Assembly (NCBI GenBank): GCA_018660825.1
Contig: JABJJO010000150.1
Location: forward strand, 1 to 64,000
Length of the DNA: 64,000 nucleotides
Direction: 5' to 3'
DNA from: Planctomycetaceae bacterium
Lineage (GTDB): Bacteria > Planctomycetota > Planctomycetia > Pirellulales > Pirellulaceae
Each line of letters starts with the position of its first letter. Position 1 is the stretch's first letter. The notes below the pieces were generated by a model that had not been told where the DNA came from, did not search any database, and saw nothing but the letters and a program-made list of their open reading frames with translations. The translations under genes were made by a program, and so were the position numbers. Shown here piece by piece: positions 16,267 to 25,913 of the stretch.

Positions 16267-18117
16267 ATGCCTGCTGAATTCAATGTTGATGCCAAGGAGC
16301 AAGTTCGACAACTAACGGACATTGTTGACTTAACCGGGCAAAGTATTCATTTGCAAAAGCGAGGGCGTATCTACGTGGGATTGTGCCCATGGCACGATGA
16401 TGAACGGCCTAGCATGCAGGTCGACCCCGAACGTCAAACTTGGAAATGCTGGGTCTGTGACATTGGCGGTGATATTTTTAGTTTTGTCATGCAACGCGAA
16501 GGTGTTGATTTCCGCGAAGCTCTTGAACTTCTTGCCGAGGCAGCGGGCATTCAGCTTTCCGGTCCCCGCCGTGACGACATCCAAGCAGGTTCTCCCAATG
16601 ACAAGAAAACCCTTTATGCCGCTGCCGCTTGGGCTAAGAATATTTTTCACCAATACCTTTTACATCATGCCGACGCGCAGATTGCTAGAGACTATTTCAC
16701 ACAACGTGGCATAAGTAATGAAAGTCTAACAACGTACCAAGTCGGTTTCGCGCCAAACCGCTGGGATTTTTTGGCAAACCAAATAGCCAACTCGCCCTAT
16801 TCCCATGAAGTCCTTAAGGCCGTGGCCCTACTGGGGCACAACGCAGATCGTAACAGCTACTACGATTTTTTCAGGGGGCGGGTGCTTTTCCCCATTCACG
16901 ATACACAAAATCGCACCGTCGCATTTGGCGGTCGAATACTACCCCAGTTCGCTGACGACCGCGCCGCAAAATACGTTAATTCCCCCGAGACCCTTATATT
17001 TTCCAAAAGCGAACAACTTTACGGTATCGACATTTCACTCGATGCTATACGCAAAGGAGGTAAGGCACTCGTGATGGAAGGGTACACCGACGTGATAGTC
17101 GCAAACCAATACGGCGTTACCAATGTTGTCGCGGTACTCGGAACCGCAATTAACGATATCCACGTGCAACACTTAAAACGAATCGCGCAGGAAGTAACAC
17201 TGGTCCTCGACGGAGATGACGCTGGTCGTCGGCGCGCCAACGAGGTACTAGAGCACTTTGTCAAGGGACATCTTGACCTCCGTATTCTGACGCTCCCAGA
17301 TGGCCTCGATCCATGTGATTATCTTCAGAACCATGGCACCAGTTCCTTCTTTGATCTAATCAACACATCAGTCGATGCCTTGCAACACAAAGTTAACATC
17401 GAGTTAGTGGGCATAAACCCCGCAGTTGACACTCACAAAAGTGCGTTGGCCATTCACAATATTTTATCCACGCTCGCCATGGTTCCCCGCGACCAAACAA
17501 TTTCCGATGTTGACTACAGACGCAGGGAACAACTAATTCTGGGACGATTAGGGCGGGCCTTTTCCCTGCCCGCAGATGACTTACGGCAGCAACTCAGCAC
17601 CATTCGCCGCAACGGTGGTTCGCAAACCGTGATACAAACAACCGAGAAAACTAATCCGTCATCTCCTCAACCGGATGTTTTAGATGCCACAGAAGCAGAA
17701 ATTCTTGAATTACTCGTTTCACACCCCGAACTAACCCCGGGGGCCATACGCAGTTTTGACCCCTATATGTTTCGCTCCGACAACTTGCGATATATTTTTG
17801 AGTTTTTATCTGAGTTTGTGAATCAGGGAGAAGAAATATCTTTTGACCAATTATTATTGAAAATTGATGACCCTATACTCAAATTCGTATTGGTTCAGGC
17901 AGAAGAAAACGCTAAAAACAAAGAATCGACCGTGCAACTTACGCCAACTGCTCGACTTGAATCCTTAATTGAAAAGTTTCAACGCGAAATACGTGACGGA
18001 GAAGAACGCGAGACAATCCGGAAGTTACGCAATAACGAAGTCAACGCCGACGAAGAGATGATACTTTTGCAAGAACTTCTAGAGCAACAACGACTTGATC
18101 GGGGTTTATCCGACTGA
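16267..18117 (+). CDS. dnaG: DNA primase DnaG
   Basis: 616 residues, normal for a bacterial primase. The N-terminal CHC2 zinc finger has ligands C40, H43, C61 and C64 (CPWHDDERPSM then CWVC). The catalytic core with the TOPRIM domain lies at about 160-345: VMEGYTDVIV carries the conserved Glu, and LVLDGDDAGRRR the Asp-x-Asp. The C-terminal domain about 440-616 should bind the replicative helicase DnaB. It makes RNA primers for the replication fork. The stop codon sits within an inverted repeat (18114-18139) and rpoD follows 89 bases later, so dnaG and rpoD form the usual macromolecular-synthesis pair, without rpsU here. Confidence 0.97.
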   Translation: MPAEFNVDAKEQVRQLTDIVDLTGQSIHLQKRGRIYVGLCPWHDDERPSMQVDPERQTWKCWVCDIGGDIFSFVMQREGVDFREALELLAEAAGIQLSGPRRDDIQAGSPNDKKTLYAAAAWAKNIFHQYLLHHADAQIARDYFTQRGISNESLTTYQVGFAPNRWDFLANQIANSPYSHEVLKAVALLGHNADRNSYYDFFRGRVLFPIHDTQNRTVAFGGRILPQFADDRAAKYVNSPETLIFSKSEQLYGIDISLDAIRKGGKALVMEGYTDVIVANQYGVTNVVAVLGTAINDIHVQHLKRIAQEVTLVLDGDDAGRRRANEVLEHFVKGHLDLRILTLPDGLDPCDYLQNHGTSSFFDLINTSVDALQHKVNIELVGINPAVDTHKSALAIHNILSTLAMVPRDQTISDVDYRRREQLILGRLGRAFSLPADDLRQQLSTIRRNGGSQTVIQTTEKTNPSSPQPDVLDATEAEILELLVSHPELTPGAIRSFDPYMFRSDNLRYIFEFLSEFVNQGEEISFDQLLLKIDDPILKFVLVQAEENAKNKESTVQLTPTARLESLIEKFQREIRDGEERETIRKLRNNEVNADEEMILLQELLEQQRLDRGLSD

Positions 18118-18139
18118 CGACAAATGGATTTATCGTCAG
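18114..18139 (+). other. Intercistronic hairpin at the dnaG stop codon
   Basis: A perfect 7-bp inverted repeat, CTGACGA at 18114-18120 and TCGTCAG at 18133-18139, spans the dnaG TGA. Inner bases AAAT and ATTT could extend the stem. No T-tract follows, so it is not a standard terminator. It could be a processing or stability element between dnaG and rpoD. Confidence 0.55.
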
Positions 18140-18206
18140 GCAGTGATAACAACAATTTTATATCGGGTGTCCAGGACGCGCATGAAGCGCAGGAGGGTTA
18201 CGACAC

Positions 18207-19844
18207 ATGGAGCTATTTGAAGAACAATTTGAAATACTTGCCGTCAAAGGAAAATCACAAGGTTACCTAACGCTCGACGAAATTAATGACTGTTTGCCTG
18301 ATGACGATTTTTCACCCGAAAGCGTCGACGAACTGCTGATCAAATTAGAATCGCAAGGGATTAAGGTCATTTCCAAGGCGCCGGAACCGTCTACCGACTC
18401 CCTCCGAACGCCGACGACCCCCACCCCAAAACAACCGGCCACGACCGGAATGCCCAAACTAAGCGACGACCCAATTCGACTCTATCTAACGCAAATGTCC
18501 GAAATCCCGCTCTTGACCCGAGACCAGGAAATATCATTGGCAAAACAAATCGAAAAGAACCGGCGCATGTTTCGGCGAAGTGTACTCGGTTGTGATTTTG
18601 CTATTCGCACCACATTTGAAGCCATCAAAAAAGTACACGCGGGGGAGTTGCCGTTCGACCGCACCATAAAAGTATCGTTGACTGAGCAACTCAGCAAAGA
18701 ACAAATTCTGGCTCGCATGCCGCAAAACATTCCAACGATTGAGCATATTCTAGAGCAGACCAAATTTCATTATCGCATTCTCATTAGCAAATCGCAAAGC
18801 ACGGAAGCTAAACGTGAAGCTCGGATTAAGTTTATTCGTGGGCGGCAAAAAGCAATCACTTTGGTAGAGGAAATGAGCCTCCGCACTCGGCGAATCTTAC
18901 CACTAATGAAACAACTGAAGGAGTTTTCTCAGCGGATGCAGTTGCTTGTTCAAGAATTAGCTGATCTCAAAGGCAAACGCTCTAAAGACGCACGGTATCG
19001 CCAAGCAAACCTGAAACGCGAATTACGGGACTTAATGCTGATCACGCAGGAAACTCCAGCTAGTTTGCTCAAACGATGCGAACTCTGTCAAAAACGTTTT
19101 GAGAAATATGACAATATTAAACGCGACCTATCTAGTGGCAACCTCCGACTGGTGGTTTCCATTGCAAAGAAATACCGCAATAGAGGCATGAGTTTTCTCG
19201 ACCTCATTCAAGAAGGAAATACGGGGTTGATGCGGGCCGTTGATAAATACGAATATCGCCGGGGCTTCAAATTCTCAACCTACGCAACTTGGTGGATCCG
19301 ACAAGCGATCACTCGCGCAATCGCTGACCAGGGTCGCACAATCCGGATCCCCGTTCATATGATTGACATACTATCAAAACTGCGAAATCTTCAAACCCAA
19401 ATGTTACAAGAATTGGGTCGTAAACCGACGATGCATGAAATGTCGAAACGGTGTGGTGTCGACGTCGACGAGGTACGCCGCATTCTTGATATTGGTCGCC
19501 ACCCGGTCTCCCTCGATAAACCCGTGGGAGACGGAGCCGACAACAGTTTTGGCGAGTTTGTTCAGGATTCTGGACAGGATAATCCAGTACAAAATGCCAA
19601 CAATACAATACTTCGCAAACAAATCGAAGGTATCCTCAAAACACTGACCTACCGTGAGCGTGAGATCATTCGCCTACGCTATGGACTTGGGGACGGATAC
19701 ACCTACACCCTCGAGGAAGTAGGTCGTATCTTTAAGGTCACTCGGGAACGCGTACGACAAATTGAGGCCAAAGCAGTGCGTAAACTTCAAAATCCCGTTC
19801 GTAGTCAGCAAATCGAAGGGTTCTTAGCAGAGAAGCAAGAATAA
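18207..19844 (+). CDS. rpoD: Primary sigma factor RpoD (sigma-70)
   Basis: 545 residues. Region 1.1 (about 1-55) and region 1.2 ([21 protein letters not shown], about 90-110) are present, followed by a non-conserved linker and then regions 2-4. Region 2 contains [45 protein letters not shown]; region 3 contains [10 protein letters not shown]; region 4 contains [13 protein letters not shown] and the helix-turn-helix [20 protein letters not shown]. All are primary-sigma features, so this is the housekeeping sigma factor. An AGGAGG at 18191-18196 precedes the ATG at 18207 by 10 bases. It is downstream of dnaG on the same strand, and a terminator follows at 19852-19887. Confidence 0.97.
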   Translation: MELFEEQFEILAVKGKSQGYLTLDEINDCLPDDDFSPESVDELLIKLESQGIKVISKAPEPSTDSLRTPTTPTPKQPATTGMPKLSDDPIRLYLTQMSEIPLLTRDQEISLAKQIEKNRRMFRRSVLGCDFAIRTTFEAIKKVHAGELPFDRTIKVSLTEQLSKEQILARMPQNIPTIEHILEQTKFHYRILISKSQSTEAKREARIKFIRGRQKAITLVEEMSLRTRRILPLMKQLKEFSQRMQLLVQELADLKGKRSKDARYRQANLKRELRDLMLITQETPASLLKRCELCQKRFEKYDNIKRDLSSGNLRLVVSIAKKYRNRGMSFLDLIQEGNTGLMRAVDKYEYRRGFKFSTYATWWIRQAITRAIADQGRTIRIPVHMIDILSKLRNLQTQMLQELGRKPTMHEMSKRCGVDVDEVRRILDIGRHPVSLDKPVGDGADNSFGEFVQDSGQDNPVQNANNTILRKQIEGILKTLTYREREIIRLRYGLGDGYTYTLEEVGRIFKVTRERVRQIEAKAVRKLQNPVRSQQIEGFLAEKQE

Positions 19845-19851
19845 CCGCATC

Positions 19852-19887
19852 TTGGCCTGCCGCCGTTGGCAGCCAATTTGTCTTTTC
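19852..19887 (+). terminator. Rho-independent terminator after rpoD
   Basis: Left arm TTGGCCTGCC (19852-19861), loop GCCGTT (19862-19867), right arm GGCAGCCAA (19868-19876): a 9-bp GC-rich stem with one bulged C. The T-rich tail TTTGTCTTTTC follows at 19877-19887. It lies 8 bases after the rpoD stop, so it ends the dnaG-rpoD transcript. Read from sequence only. Confidence 0.75.
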
Positions 19888-20007
19888 AATCTAAGATCAG
19901 CGCTAAGAACACGACTGGGATAGTGCACAAGAGCCTTAATATTTGTTATCATCAAGCAATAATATTAGTGATATTTAAAATCTAACTGCTTGCTCGGATA
20001 CACAAAT

Positions 20008-20709
20008 ATGACCGCCACCGTTGACATCTTACGCGATCTACACCGAATTCACGCGCAGCTAACTGACTTGCGTGCTCGCCTCGAACGCTGTCCCAAGCAG
20101 CTCGACGCGGCACAAACTCGCCTCGTTCAAGCCGAGTCTGCACACGAGCTTCAAAAATCCGACATCCAACGATTGGTACTCGCCTCTAAAGAACAGGAAT
20201 TATTACTTGGCGAACGAGAGGCCCGCGTCGAAACATTGCGAGGCAAATTGAAGGAATGCTCAAGTAACAAGGAATACCAAACACTGAATGATGAAATCAC
20301 TGCTATCAACGAAATCGTCAGCAGCATTTCGGACGAGATTTTGCAGCAGTATGATAATCTAGAAATAGAACAATCGACACTTGACTCGTTACATAGCGAA
20401 ATCGATATTTCACAATCGTCATTGACCGAAACCGAATCTCGCATCGTCCTGGAAGAATCAACATTGACGACGGAAATCGCGCGAATTGAGTTGCAGCTTA
20501 AAAGCGCGGAAAATGACTTACCCCACGATTATCGCGGTGAATATGGACGCATGACCGAGGCCCGGGGAGCGGAAGGACTGGCCGAAGTGGCAGATAACTG
20601 TTGCGGTACCTGTTTTCAACAAATCACATTGCAAATGGAAAGTGAGTTACGTATTGGAAAAATGGTCCAATGCAAATCTTGCGCAGCAATTCTATACTCC
20701 GCCCAATAG
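20008..20709 (+). CDS. Coiled-coil protein with C-terminal C4 zinc ribbon (CT398/DUF164-like)
   Basis: 233 residues from the ATG at 20008 (a TTG at 19990 in frame is less likely). Residues 1-180 are a long charged coiled coil, with the family's KECSSNKEYQTLNDEI segment in the middle. The C-terminus has a zinc ribbon: NCCGTC, then about 20 residues, then CKSC. The order coiled coil plus zinc ribbon defines the CT398-like/DUF164 family, whose function is unsettled; members have been linked to secretion or transcription, but this is not proven. The gene lies upstream of greA on the same strand, 71 bases apart, so shared transcription is plausible. Confidence 0.88.
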   Translation: MTATVDILRDLHRIHAQLTDLRARLERCPKQLDAAQTRLVQAESAHELQKSDIQRLVLASKEQELLLGEREARVETLRGKLKECSSNKEYQTLNDEITAINEIVSSISDEILQQYDNLEIEQSTLDSLHSEIDISQSSLTETESRIVLEESTLTTEIARIELQLKSAENDLPHDYRGEYGRMTEARGAEGLAEVADNCCGTCFQQITLQMESELRIGKMVQCKSCAAILYSAQ

Positions 20710-20780
20710 TGTCAAGAAATGCGGCTACCGTTATCCCATATACTCAGGCACCATAAATACTCAGAAAATCGAGGACTTCT

Positions 20781-21254
20781 ATGAGCAGCGTACCAATGAC
20801 CCGTGAAGCGTATCAGCGCAAGCGAGCAGAAGTTGAACTTATGGAGGGCGATCAAATGTCAGCAATCACCGAAAAGATCGCTGAGGCCCGCGCAGAAGGT
20901 GACTTAAAGGAAAACGCTGAATACCACGCCCAACGCGAGGCGCAAGGCTTGTTGCAAGCAAAAATCAATCAAGTTAAGGGTGAATTATCGCGTGCGCAAA
21001 TCATCGACATGGCCAAAGTCCCCAGGGATGAAGTCGCCTTTGGCGCTACGGTAAAGGTTCTCGATCTTGATTTTGATGACGAAGAAGAAATGACACTCGT
21101 GGGTGCCGGCGACGAGAATTATGACGTCGGTAAATATCTAATCACCAGTCCAATTGGGCAAGGCCTTCTAGGGAGTAAAGTCGACGATCTCGTTGAAATC
21201 GAGGTTCCCGCCGGTACCATGCGCTTCAAAATCCTCGAAATCCGCTACGATTAG
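20781..21254 (+). CDS. greA: Transcription elongation factor GreA
   Basis: 157 residues. N-terminal coiled coil (about 1-75) carries the EARAEGDLKENAEYHAQREAQG motif, with the acidic tip residues that enter the RNA polymerase secondary channel. The C-terminal FKBP-like domain (about 80-157) contains GATVKVLDLD, SPIGQGLLGSKVDD and the closing strand. GreA stimulates cleavage of backtracked RNA and rescues stalled polymerase. GAGGA at 20771-20775 precedes the ATG. The neighbouring upstream gene is the coiled-coil zinc-ribbon protein. Confidence 0.96.
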   Translation: MSSVPMTREAYQRKRAEVELMEGDQMSAITEKIAEARAEGDLKENAEYHAQREAQGLLQAKINQVKGELSRAQIIDMAKVPRDEVAFGATVKVLDLDFDDEEEMTLVGAGDENYDVGKYLITSPIGQGLLGSKVDDLVEIEVPAGTMRFKILEIRYD

Positions 21255-21355
21255 TTGCCTGTAGCTTCGTAAACAAACCTTCACCAATTCGTGTCGATTC
21301 GTGGTTGCGTTTCTGCCGATACTAGCATCAGTTGACCTTTGGTGGTGAGTGTTTT

Positions 21356-21772
21356 ATGTGCGTTTCATTTCAAATTCGATCATCGCAGCCGCACGACCAG
21401 GATTTGATACTTAAACTTATCGAACCTTTTGTCGAACAGCGGTTGCTAATTCCTCGTTCCGCAGAAGAAATGTCCGATTTGTTAGGTCTCGGATTTGTCG
21501 CTGTAGCTGGCGACGAATTGGTCGGTTTTGCCGCTATCGAGATTTATTCGCGCAAACTTGCTGAGATACAGTGCTTAGCAGTTTCCTCACAGGCGCATGG
21601 GATGGGCATCGGCAGCGAGTTGGTTGCAGCCTGCCTCAACATAGCTAAGAAACGCCAAGTCTTAGAAGTAATGGCCATTTCCTCCTCTGGTAATTTTCTT
21701 GAGAAATGTGGCTTTGATTATTCTCTGCCGGGACATAAGCGGGCACTCTTCTATAACACTGGTGACAATTAG
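21356..21772 (+). CDS. GNAT N-acetyltransferase, ArgA-like short form
   Basis: 138 residues from the ATG at 21356 (TTG at 21332 would add eight residues). A single GNAT domain: IRSSQPHDQDLI, GFVAVAGDELVGFAAIEIYS, LAEIQCLAVSSQAHGMGIGSELV with the acetyl-CoA loop, then FLEKCGFDYSLPGHKRALF. The ending resembles that of stand-alone N-acetylglutamate synthases (LPGxKRALF), so glutamate could be the substrate and arginine synthesis the pathway, but this is only a resemblance. It is cytoplasmic. No arginine genes are nearby. Confidence 0.7.
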   Translation: MCVSFQIRSSQPHDQDLILKLIEPFVEQRLLIPRSAEEMSDLLGLGFVAVAGDELVGFAAIEIYSRKLAEIQCLAVSSQAHGMGIGSELVAACLNIAKKRQVLEVMAISSSGNFLEKCGFDYSLPGHKRALFYNTGDN

Positions 21773-21945
21773 CGACTCCCAAATCAGGATATTGTTCCCG
21801 CTAGCCACAATCCCAACTGAAGCAACAAATCTTTCGACCCGATCTGCTATAATTTATTTGTAGCGCCCACGCTGCGCCGCACCCGTGTTTCCTCGGCCGC
21901 TAAATTGAGTATCACTATCGAATCGTGAAACTGGAAAACAACATC

Positions 21946-23286
21946 ATGCAACGGCGAATACTGTTACAACACGCAACCGCAGCAACCGTCGTTGCCACCA
22001 CAGCGCCGCTTTCGACTAAACTGGCTCGAGCAGCTAACAGCGGCCCCAATGACAAAATTCGCATTGGAATGATCGGCACCCACGGTCGTGCAGGTTTCCT
22101 GATGCGTACGTTCGCCGCTCAAAACGACGTAGAGTTAGTTGGCTTAGCCGACGTCGACACTCGCAAACACGTGGCTGCAGTTGACGCAGTAAAATCTGTT
22201 GCCGGTAATTCACCCTATATTACGTCGGACTACCGCCATCTAATCGACGATAAGAGTATCGATGCTATCATCGTTGGCACACCGGACCATTGGCACGCCA
22301 TCCCAACCATTCAAGCCTGTCAGGCGGGAAAAGACGTGTATGTCGAAAAACCCGATGGGCACAATATGCTTGAAGGGCAACGTATGGTTCAAGCCGGAAC
22401 CAAGTACAAACGAATTATCCAAATGGGGACTCAATCCCGCACGAGTTCTCATTTCCAGAAAGCTATGCAATGGATATCACGGGGCGAGTTAGGCAAGGTA
22501 CTTGTAGCCAAAGCGTGGGAGAGCGCCAAACAATCAAATATTGGTAACCCAGCGGACACTCAACCACCAGCAGGCGTCGATTATGATATGTGGCTCGGCC
22601 CCGCACCATCACGCCCGTTTAACGTGCGGCGGTTTCACGGTAATTGGCGTTGGTTTTTAGACTACGGTTCCGGCGACTTGGGTAATGATGGGGTACACCG
22701 AATCGACGTCGCCAAATGGGCTCTTGATACGGCCGGTCGAGCTCAAGGCATGCCCCCGTTATACATGCCAAGTAAAATTTCAGCTCTTGGCGGTAAATGG
22801 TATTTTGATGACCTACAAGAGTGGCCGGACACGCTACAAGCAACCTATCAATTTGCGGGTACAGATACAATGCCCGGCCGTTTACTTAGCTATGAAATGA
22901 GGATCTGGACGCCTTATAAATACTATGATGAAACCGAGGGAGTGGTGCTTTATGGGGACAAGGGTTATATGATCATTGGCAATCGTCGATGGCGGGCGTT
23001 TGATCCCGCTAATAAAGTCATCGCCCAAGATAGTGGTCAGAACGACGGCGTATCACACATCCGCAATTTCCTCGACTCTATGAGATCTCGGAAAAAGCCC
23101 AATGCGGACCTAGCAACGGTCGGTCACCCATCAAGTGTACTTTGTCACGCCGCGAATGTGTCATGGCGGCTGGGCAGGCAACTTAATTTAGACGCTACCA
23201 CGGAAATGTTCATTAATGACGATCAGGCGAATCTTTTGCGTAGCAGGCCCGAATATCGCAAACCGTGGACTCTGCCCGAGGTTTAA
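21946..23286 (+). CDS. Gfo/Idh/MocA oxidoreductase with signal peptide
   Basis: 446 residues from the ATG at 21946, preceded by GGAAA; a GTG at 21925 is possible. The N-terminus MQRRILLQHATAATVVATTA is an RR-containing export signal, as is common in planctomycete members of this family. The NAD(P)-binding Rossmann motif is IRIGMIGTHGRAG, with IDAIIVGTPDHWHA and VEKPDGHN following (KP is the family catalytic pair). The C-terminal domain includes WRWFLDYGSGDLGNDGVHRIDVAKWAL. Its substrate is probably a sugar or sugar-like alcohol, but none can be named. The stop overlaps the end of the convergent arsC by 4 bases. Confidence 0.88.
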   Translation: MQRRILLQHATAATVVATTAPLSTKLARAANSGPNDKIRIGMIGTHGRAGFLMRTFAAQNDVELVGLADVDTRKHVAAVDAVKSVAGNSPYITSDYRHLIDDKSIDAIIVGTPDHWHAIPTIQACQAGKDVYVEKPDGHNMLEGQRMVQAGTKYKRIIQMGTQSRTSSHFQKAMQWISRGELGKVLVAKAWESAKQSNIGNPADTQPPAGVDYDMWLGPAPSRPFNVRRFHGNWRWFLDYGSGDLGNDGVHRIDVAKWALDTAGRAQGMPPLYMPSKISALGGKWYFDDLQEWPDTLQATYQFAGTDTMPGRLLSYEMRIWTPYKYYDETEGVVLYGDKGYMIIGNRRWRAFDPANKVIAQDSGQNDGVSHIRNFLDSMRSRKKPNADLATVGHPSSVLCHAANVSWRLGRQLNLDATTEMFINDDQANLLRSRPEYRKPWTLPEV

Positions 23287-23708
23287 TTACCATTAACTTT
23301 GCGGACAAATAATCCAACACGTTGTTTAATGGCATCACGCGCTTCTCGAAACGCTATCAGCTGTTCGTGTCTGCTGCCACAGGAATCAGCCGGATCCGGA
23401 AATGGCCAGTGCAGCACTAATTCAGCATTACTAAATGCGGGGCATTCTTCCGCCGCCCCGTCACAAACGGTAACCACAAAGTCCCATTTTTCTTTCGTAA
23501 ATGGCGCCAGTGACTTACTTGCCTGCGAAGTGATGTCAATTGCGTCTTCCCCCATAGTCGTAATTGCTAAAGGGTGGACGTATCCTATGGGTTTCGTACC
23601 AGCCGACTCACACCTCCACTGACCATCCGTAAATAGGCGGAAATATGCTTCCGCCATCTGGCTCCGACATGAATTCCCCGTGCAAAGAACGAGAACCGAA
23701 TGAGTCAT
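23283..23708 (-). CDS. arsC: Arsenate reductase, low-molecular-weight phosphatase (thioredoxin-coupled) type
   Basis: 141 residues. The P-loop CTGNSCRS begins at Cys9 with Arg15, and Cys82 and Cys89 (VCDGAAEEC) complete the triad of resolving cysteines known for thioredoxin-coupled ArsC. The DPAD segment gives the general acid. It reduces arsenate to arsenite in the cytoplasm and is related to protein tyrosine phosphatases. No arsB, arsR or acr3 lies in this window, so it is a solo arsC, and a phosphatase role is conceivable. The last four bases overlap the convergent oxidoreductase gene. Confidence 0.88.
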   Translation of the reverse strand: MTHSVLVLCTGNSCRSQMAEAYFRLFTDGQWRCESAGTKPIGYVHPLAITTMGEDAIDITSQASKSLAPFTKEKWDFVVTVCDGAAEECPAFSNAELVLHWPFPDPADSCGSRHEQLIAFREARDAIKQRVGLFVRKVNGN

Positions 23709-23755
23709 CGCAATCCCTGTCTCAAAAATATAATACTAACTGACATCTCAATGAA

Positions 23756-24481
23756 TTAAGATTTGTGTCTCAGATCAAACTGCTGCAACGTACGCTCTAA
23801 AGTATCGAGTAACCTGACCAGTTGAGGCGCCGACATAAAAACGCGACTGGTCACCACTGACTTTGGAAACATGTTTGCGACAAAATCCAGCTTAAACTCC
23901 GAATCTGTGTGGCCAATAATGAGTCCATTGGCATAAACGCCGACCTGCACGTCGTCAGGCACGGATATGTCGTCATATAACTCCGCTGGGCTCTGTTTAT
24001 TGGCTTTTGCCACTGGCGCTTCGCTGTCACCCTCGGCAACAAATTTGTCCGCCGACGATATCCGCTCGGTTGGGCCGTCAGGAACTGGGATTGCAACTCC
24101 AACAAACTGTTCCGTACCAATAGAATCGCGGAAATTTCCGTCCTCGGCGTGACATTCCGTACCGCCTGCGGTTGGGGTGGCGTCCGCCGACTCCTCTCGC
24201 TTCACCGAATCGCCTCGCGCGGCAAATGACGCGACGTTGCGGTGGATTGCCGCCACCATTCGTCGTAGCGCCTCATGCGTACAGATAACGCGCGCGACTA
24301 CTGTACTGGGAGCACCGATAACTAAGACGAAATCTAAAACAAATTCTGTGTTGCCGGTAACAACTATCACACCCGTGCTAAATACACCCCGGCTAACCTG
24401 CTCGGGAACTAAAGCCGACACTGGTCGCACGGTAACACTCGCATCGTTTTCAGGATTTTCTTCCTTTTTTTTCGAAGCCAT
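23756..24481 (-). CDS. Protein with two DUF3467 domains
   Basis: 241 residues. Two similar units lie at about 27-92 (RGVFSTGVIVVTGNTEFVLDFVLVIG, RVICTHEALRRMVAAIHRNV) and about 168-236 (VGVYANGLIIGHTDSEFKLDFVANMF, RVFMSAPQLVRLLDTLERTL), joined by an acidic linker of about 75 residues. Each matches DUF3467, a small family of unknown function. One domain is usual, so duplication makes this unusual. It lies 98 bases upstream of the DUF1552 gene on the opposite-facing side of a short spacer, and 48 bases from arsC. No signal peptide; likely cytoplasmic. Confidence 0.8.
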   Translation of the reverse strand: MASKKKEENPENDASVTVRPVSALVPEQVSRGVFSTGVIVVTGNTEFVLDFVLVIGAPSTVVARVICTHEALRRMVAAIHRNVASFAARGDSVKREESADATPTAGGTECHAEDGNFRDSIGTEQFVGVAIPVPDGPTERISSADKFVAEGDSEAPVAKANKQSPAELYDDISVPDDVQVGVYANGLIIGHTDSEFKLDFVANMFPKSVVTSRVFMSAPQLVRLLDTLERTLQQFDLRHKS

Positions 24482-24578
24482 CTCTATTTCGAGCTACCTA
24501 TTCTGAAGAAGTTCTACCTCAATAATTAGCGCGGATCAACCGAATCGAAGACCGCAACGATATAAAACGCCACAGAGA

Positions 24579-25913
24579 CTAAACTCGCAATTCCTTGAGA
24601 CGGCCACTGCTATCACCAATTGACGCGATACCGGCATCCATTCTATCGAGCATTGATAAAAACAGGTTGTTCAATGGCACTTCCTTACCAAGATCGATAT
24701 GACGACCAGTATCAATCGTACCATTTGCTCCGCCGGCTACAACGATCGGTAAATCATCATGCGAATGGCGATTGGCATCGCTGATTCCACTTCCATAGAC
24801 AATCATCGAATGATCGAGTAAATTTCCGTCACCCTCAGAAATCGATTTAAGTTTTTTAAGGAAGTAAGAGAATCCTTGGCAAAGGTATTCGTCTATTTTT
24901 CGGATTTTCTCCATCAAAGCGTCGTCATTGCGGTGATGGGAAAGTTGGTGATGTCCTTCGTTGACACCGACCATTTTATAGCTTCTATTGCTGCCAGCAT
25001 TTCCTAACATCAGCGTCGAGATCCGTGTCGCATCCGTTTGGAACGCCAGTGCCATGATGTCATACATCAAATGCATGTGTTGTTGAAAATCGCTTGGTAC
25101 ACTATCGGGCAATTTAAGATCGGGCCGTTCAATATTAGAAGCATCCTGTGCACGCAACACGCGTACCTCCAACTCCCGAACGCTCTGGAAATACTCATCC
25201 ATTTTCCGCTGATCCGTAACGCCAAGTTGTTTCTTTAACTGCAGAGCATCTTGTTTGACAAGGTCCAAAATACTGGCCTTGTAAAAATCCCGCTTCTTCT
25301 GACTCACACTATTTTCTTTGCCATCGCCAAATAACCGTTCAAATGCTAGTCGCGGATTTATCTCTTTTGCCATCGGGGTGTGACCCGTTTTCCAAGATAT
25401 GTTATTAGAGTAGGCGCAACTATATCCGGAATCGCAATTACCTGCGTTTCGACCCTGTCTCAATCCAAGTTCCAAAGATGGGATTCGTGTGCGGTCCCCC
25501 ACTCGTTTGGCTGCCGCTTGGTCAACTGAAACGCCAACTTTGATGTCCGCTCCGGATGTTTTATAGGGGTGGGCTCCAGTCAAATACGTCGACGCGCATC
25601 GCGCGTGGTCACCGGGACCGTCTCCATGAGCTCGCCCCCAATTCTGGGCTAGTCCTGTGACCACATTGATGTCGGATTTGTGCTCCTGTAGTTGCTCCAA
25701 GGTTCGGGGCAGTTCATACTGCGAACCCTGTGTTGTGGGTTTCCACGAGTCCATAATCGCGCCATTGGCAAAAAACACAAAGGCCATCCTTGTCGGATTT
25801 CCAGCAACCGCATCACTCGCTAAGGATTTTAAATGCATAATCTCCAACATCGGCAGGCCCATGCATAAACCAAATCCCCGCAGCAATGTCCGTCGTTTAA
25901 TGTCAGCCGTCAT
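24579..25913 (-). CDS. DUF1552 protein
   Basis: 444 residues. The N-terminus (residues 4-24) is the typical RRTLLRGFGLCMGLPMLE, an RR-type export signal. The middle carries WGRAHGDGPGDHARCASTYLTGAHP and SVDQAAAKRVG, and the C-terminal part has MIVYGSGISDANRHSHDDLPIVVAGGANG, all family hallmarks shared with the DUF1501/sulfatase-like phosphatase fold. Metal ligands (Asp/His) are likely from those segments. It starts at the last base of the DUF1592 gene (TAATG), so it is translationally coupled. The pair is characteristic of planctomycetes; function unknown. Confidence 0.93.
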   Translation of the reverse strand: MTADIKRRTLLRGFGLCMGLPMLEIMHLKSLASDAVAGNPTRMAFVFFANGAIMDSWKPTTQGSQYELPRTLEQLQEHKSDINVVTGLAQNWGRAHGDGPGDHARCASTYLTGAHPYKTSGADIKVGVSVDQAAAKRVGDRTRIPSLELGLRQGRNAGNCDSGYSCAYSNNISWKTGHTPMAKEINPRLAFERLFGDGKENSVSQKKRDFYKASILDLVKQDALQLKKQLGVTDQRKMDEYFQSVRELEVRVLRAQDASNIERPDLKLPDSVPSDFQQHMHLMYDIMALAFQTDATRISTLMLGNAGSNRSYKMVGVNEGHHQLSHHRNDDALMEKIRKIDEYLCQGFSYFLKKLKSISEGDGNLLDHSMIVYGSGISDANRHSHDDLPIVVAGGANGTIDTGRHIDLGKEVPLNNLFLSMLDRMDAGIASIGDSSGRLKELRV

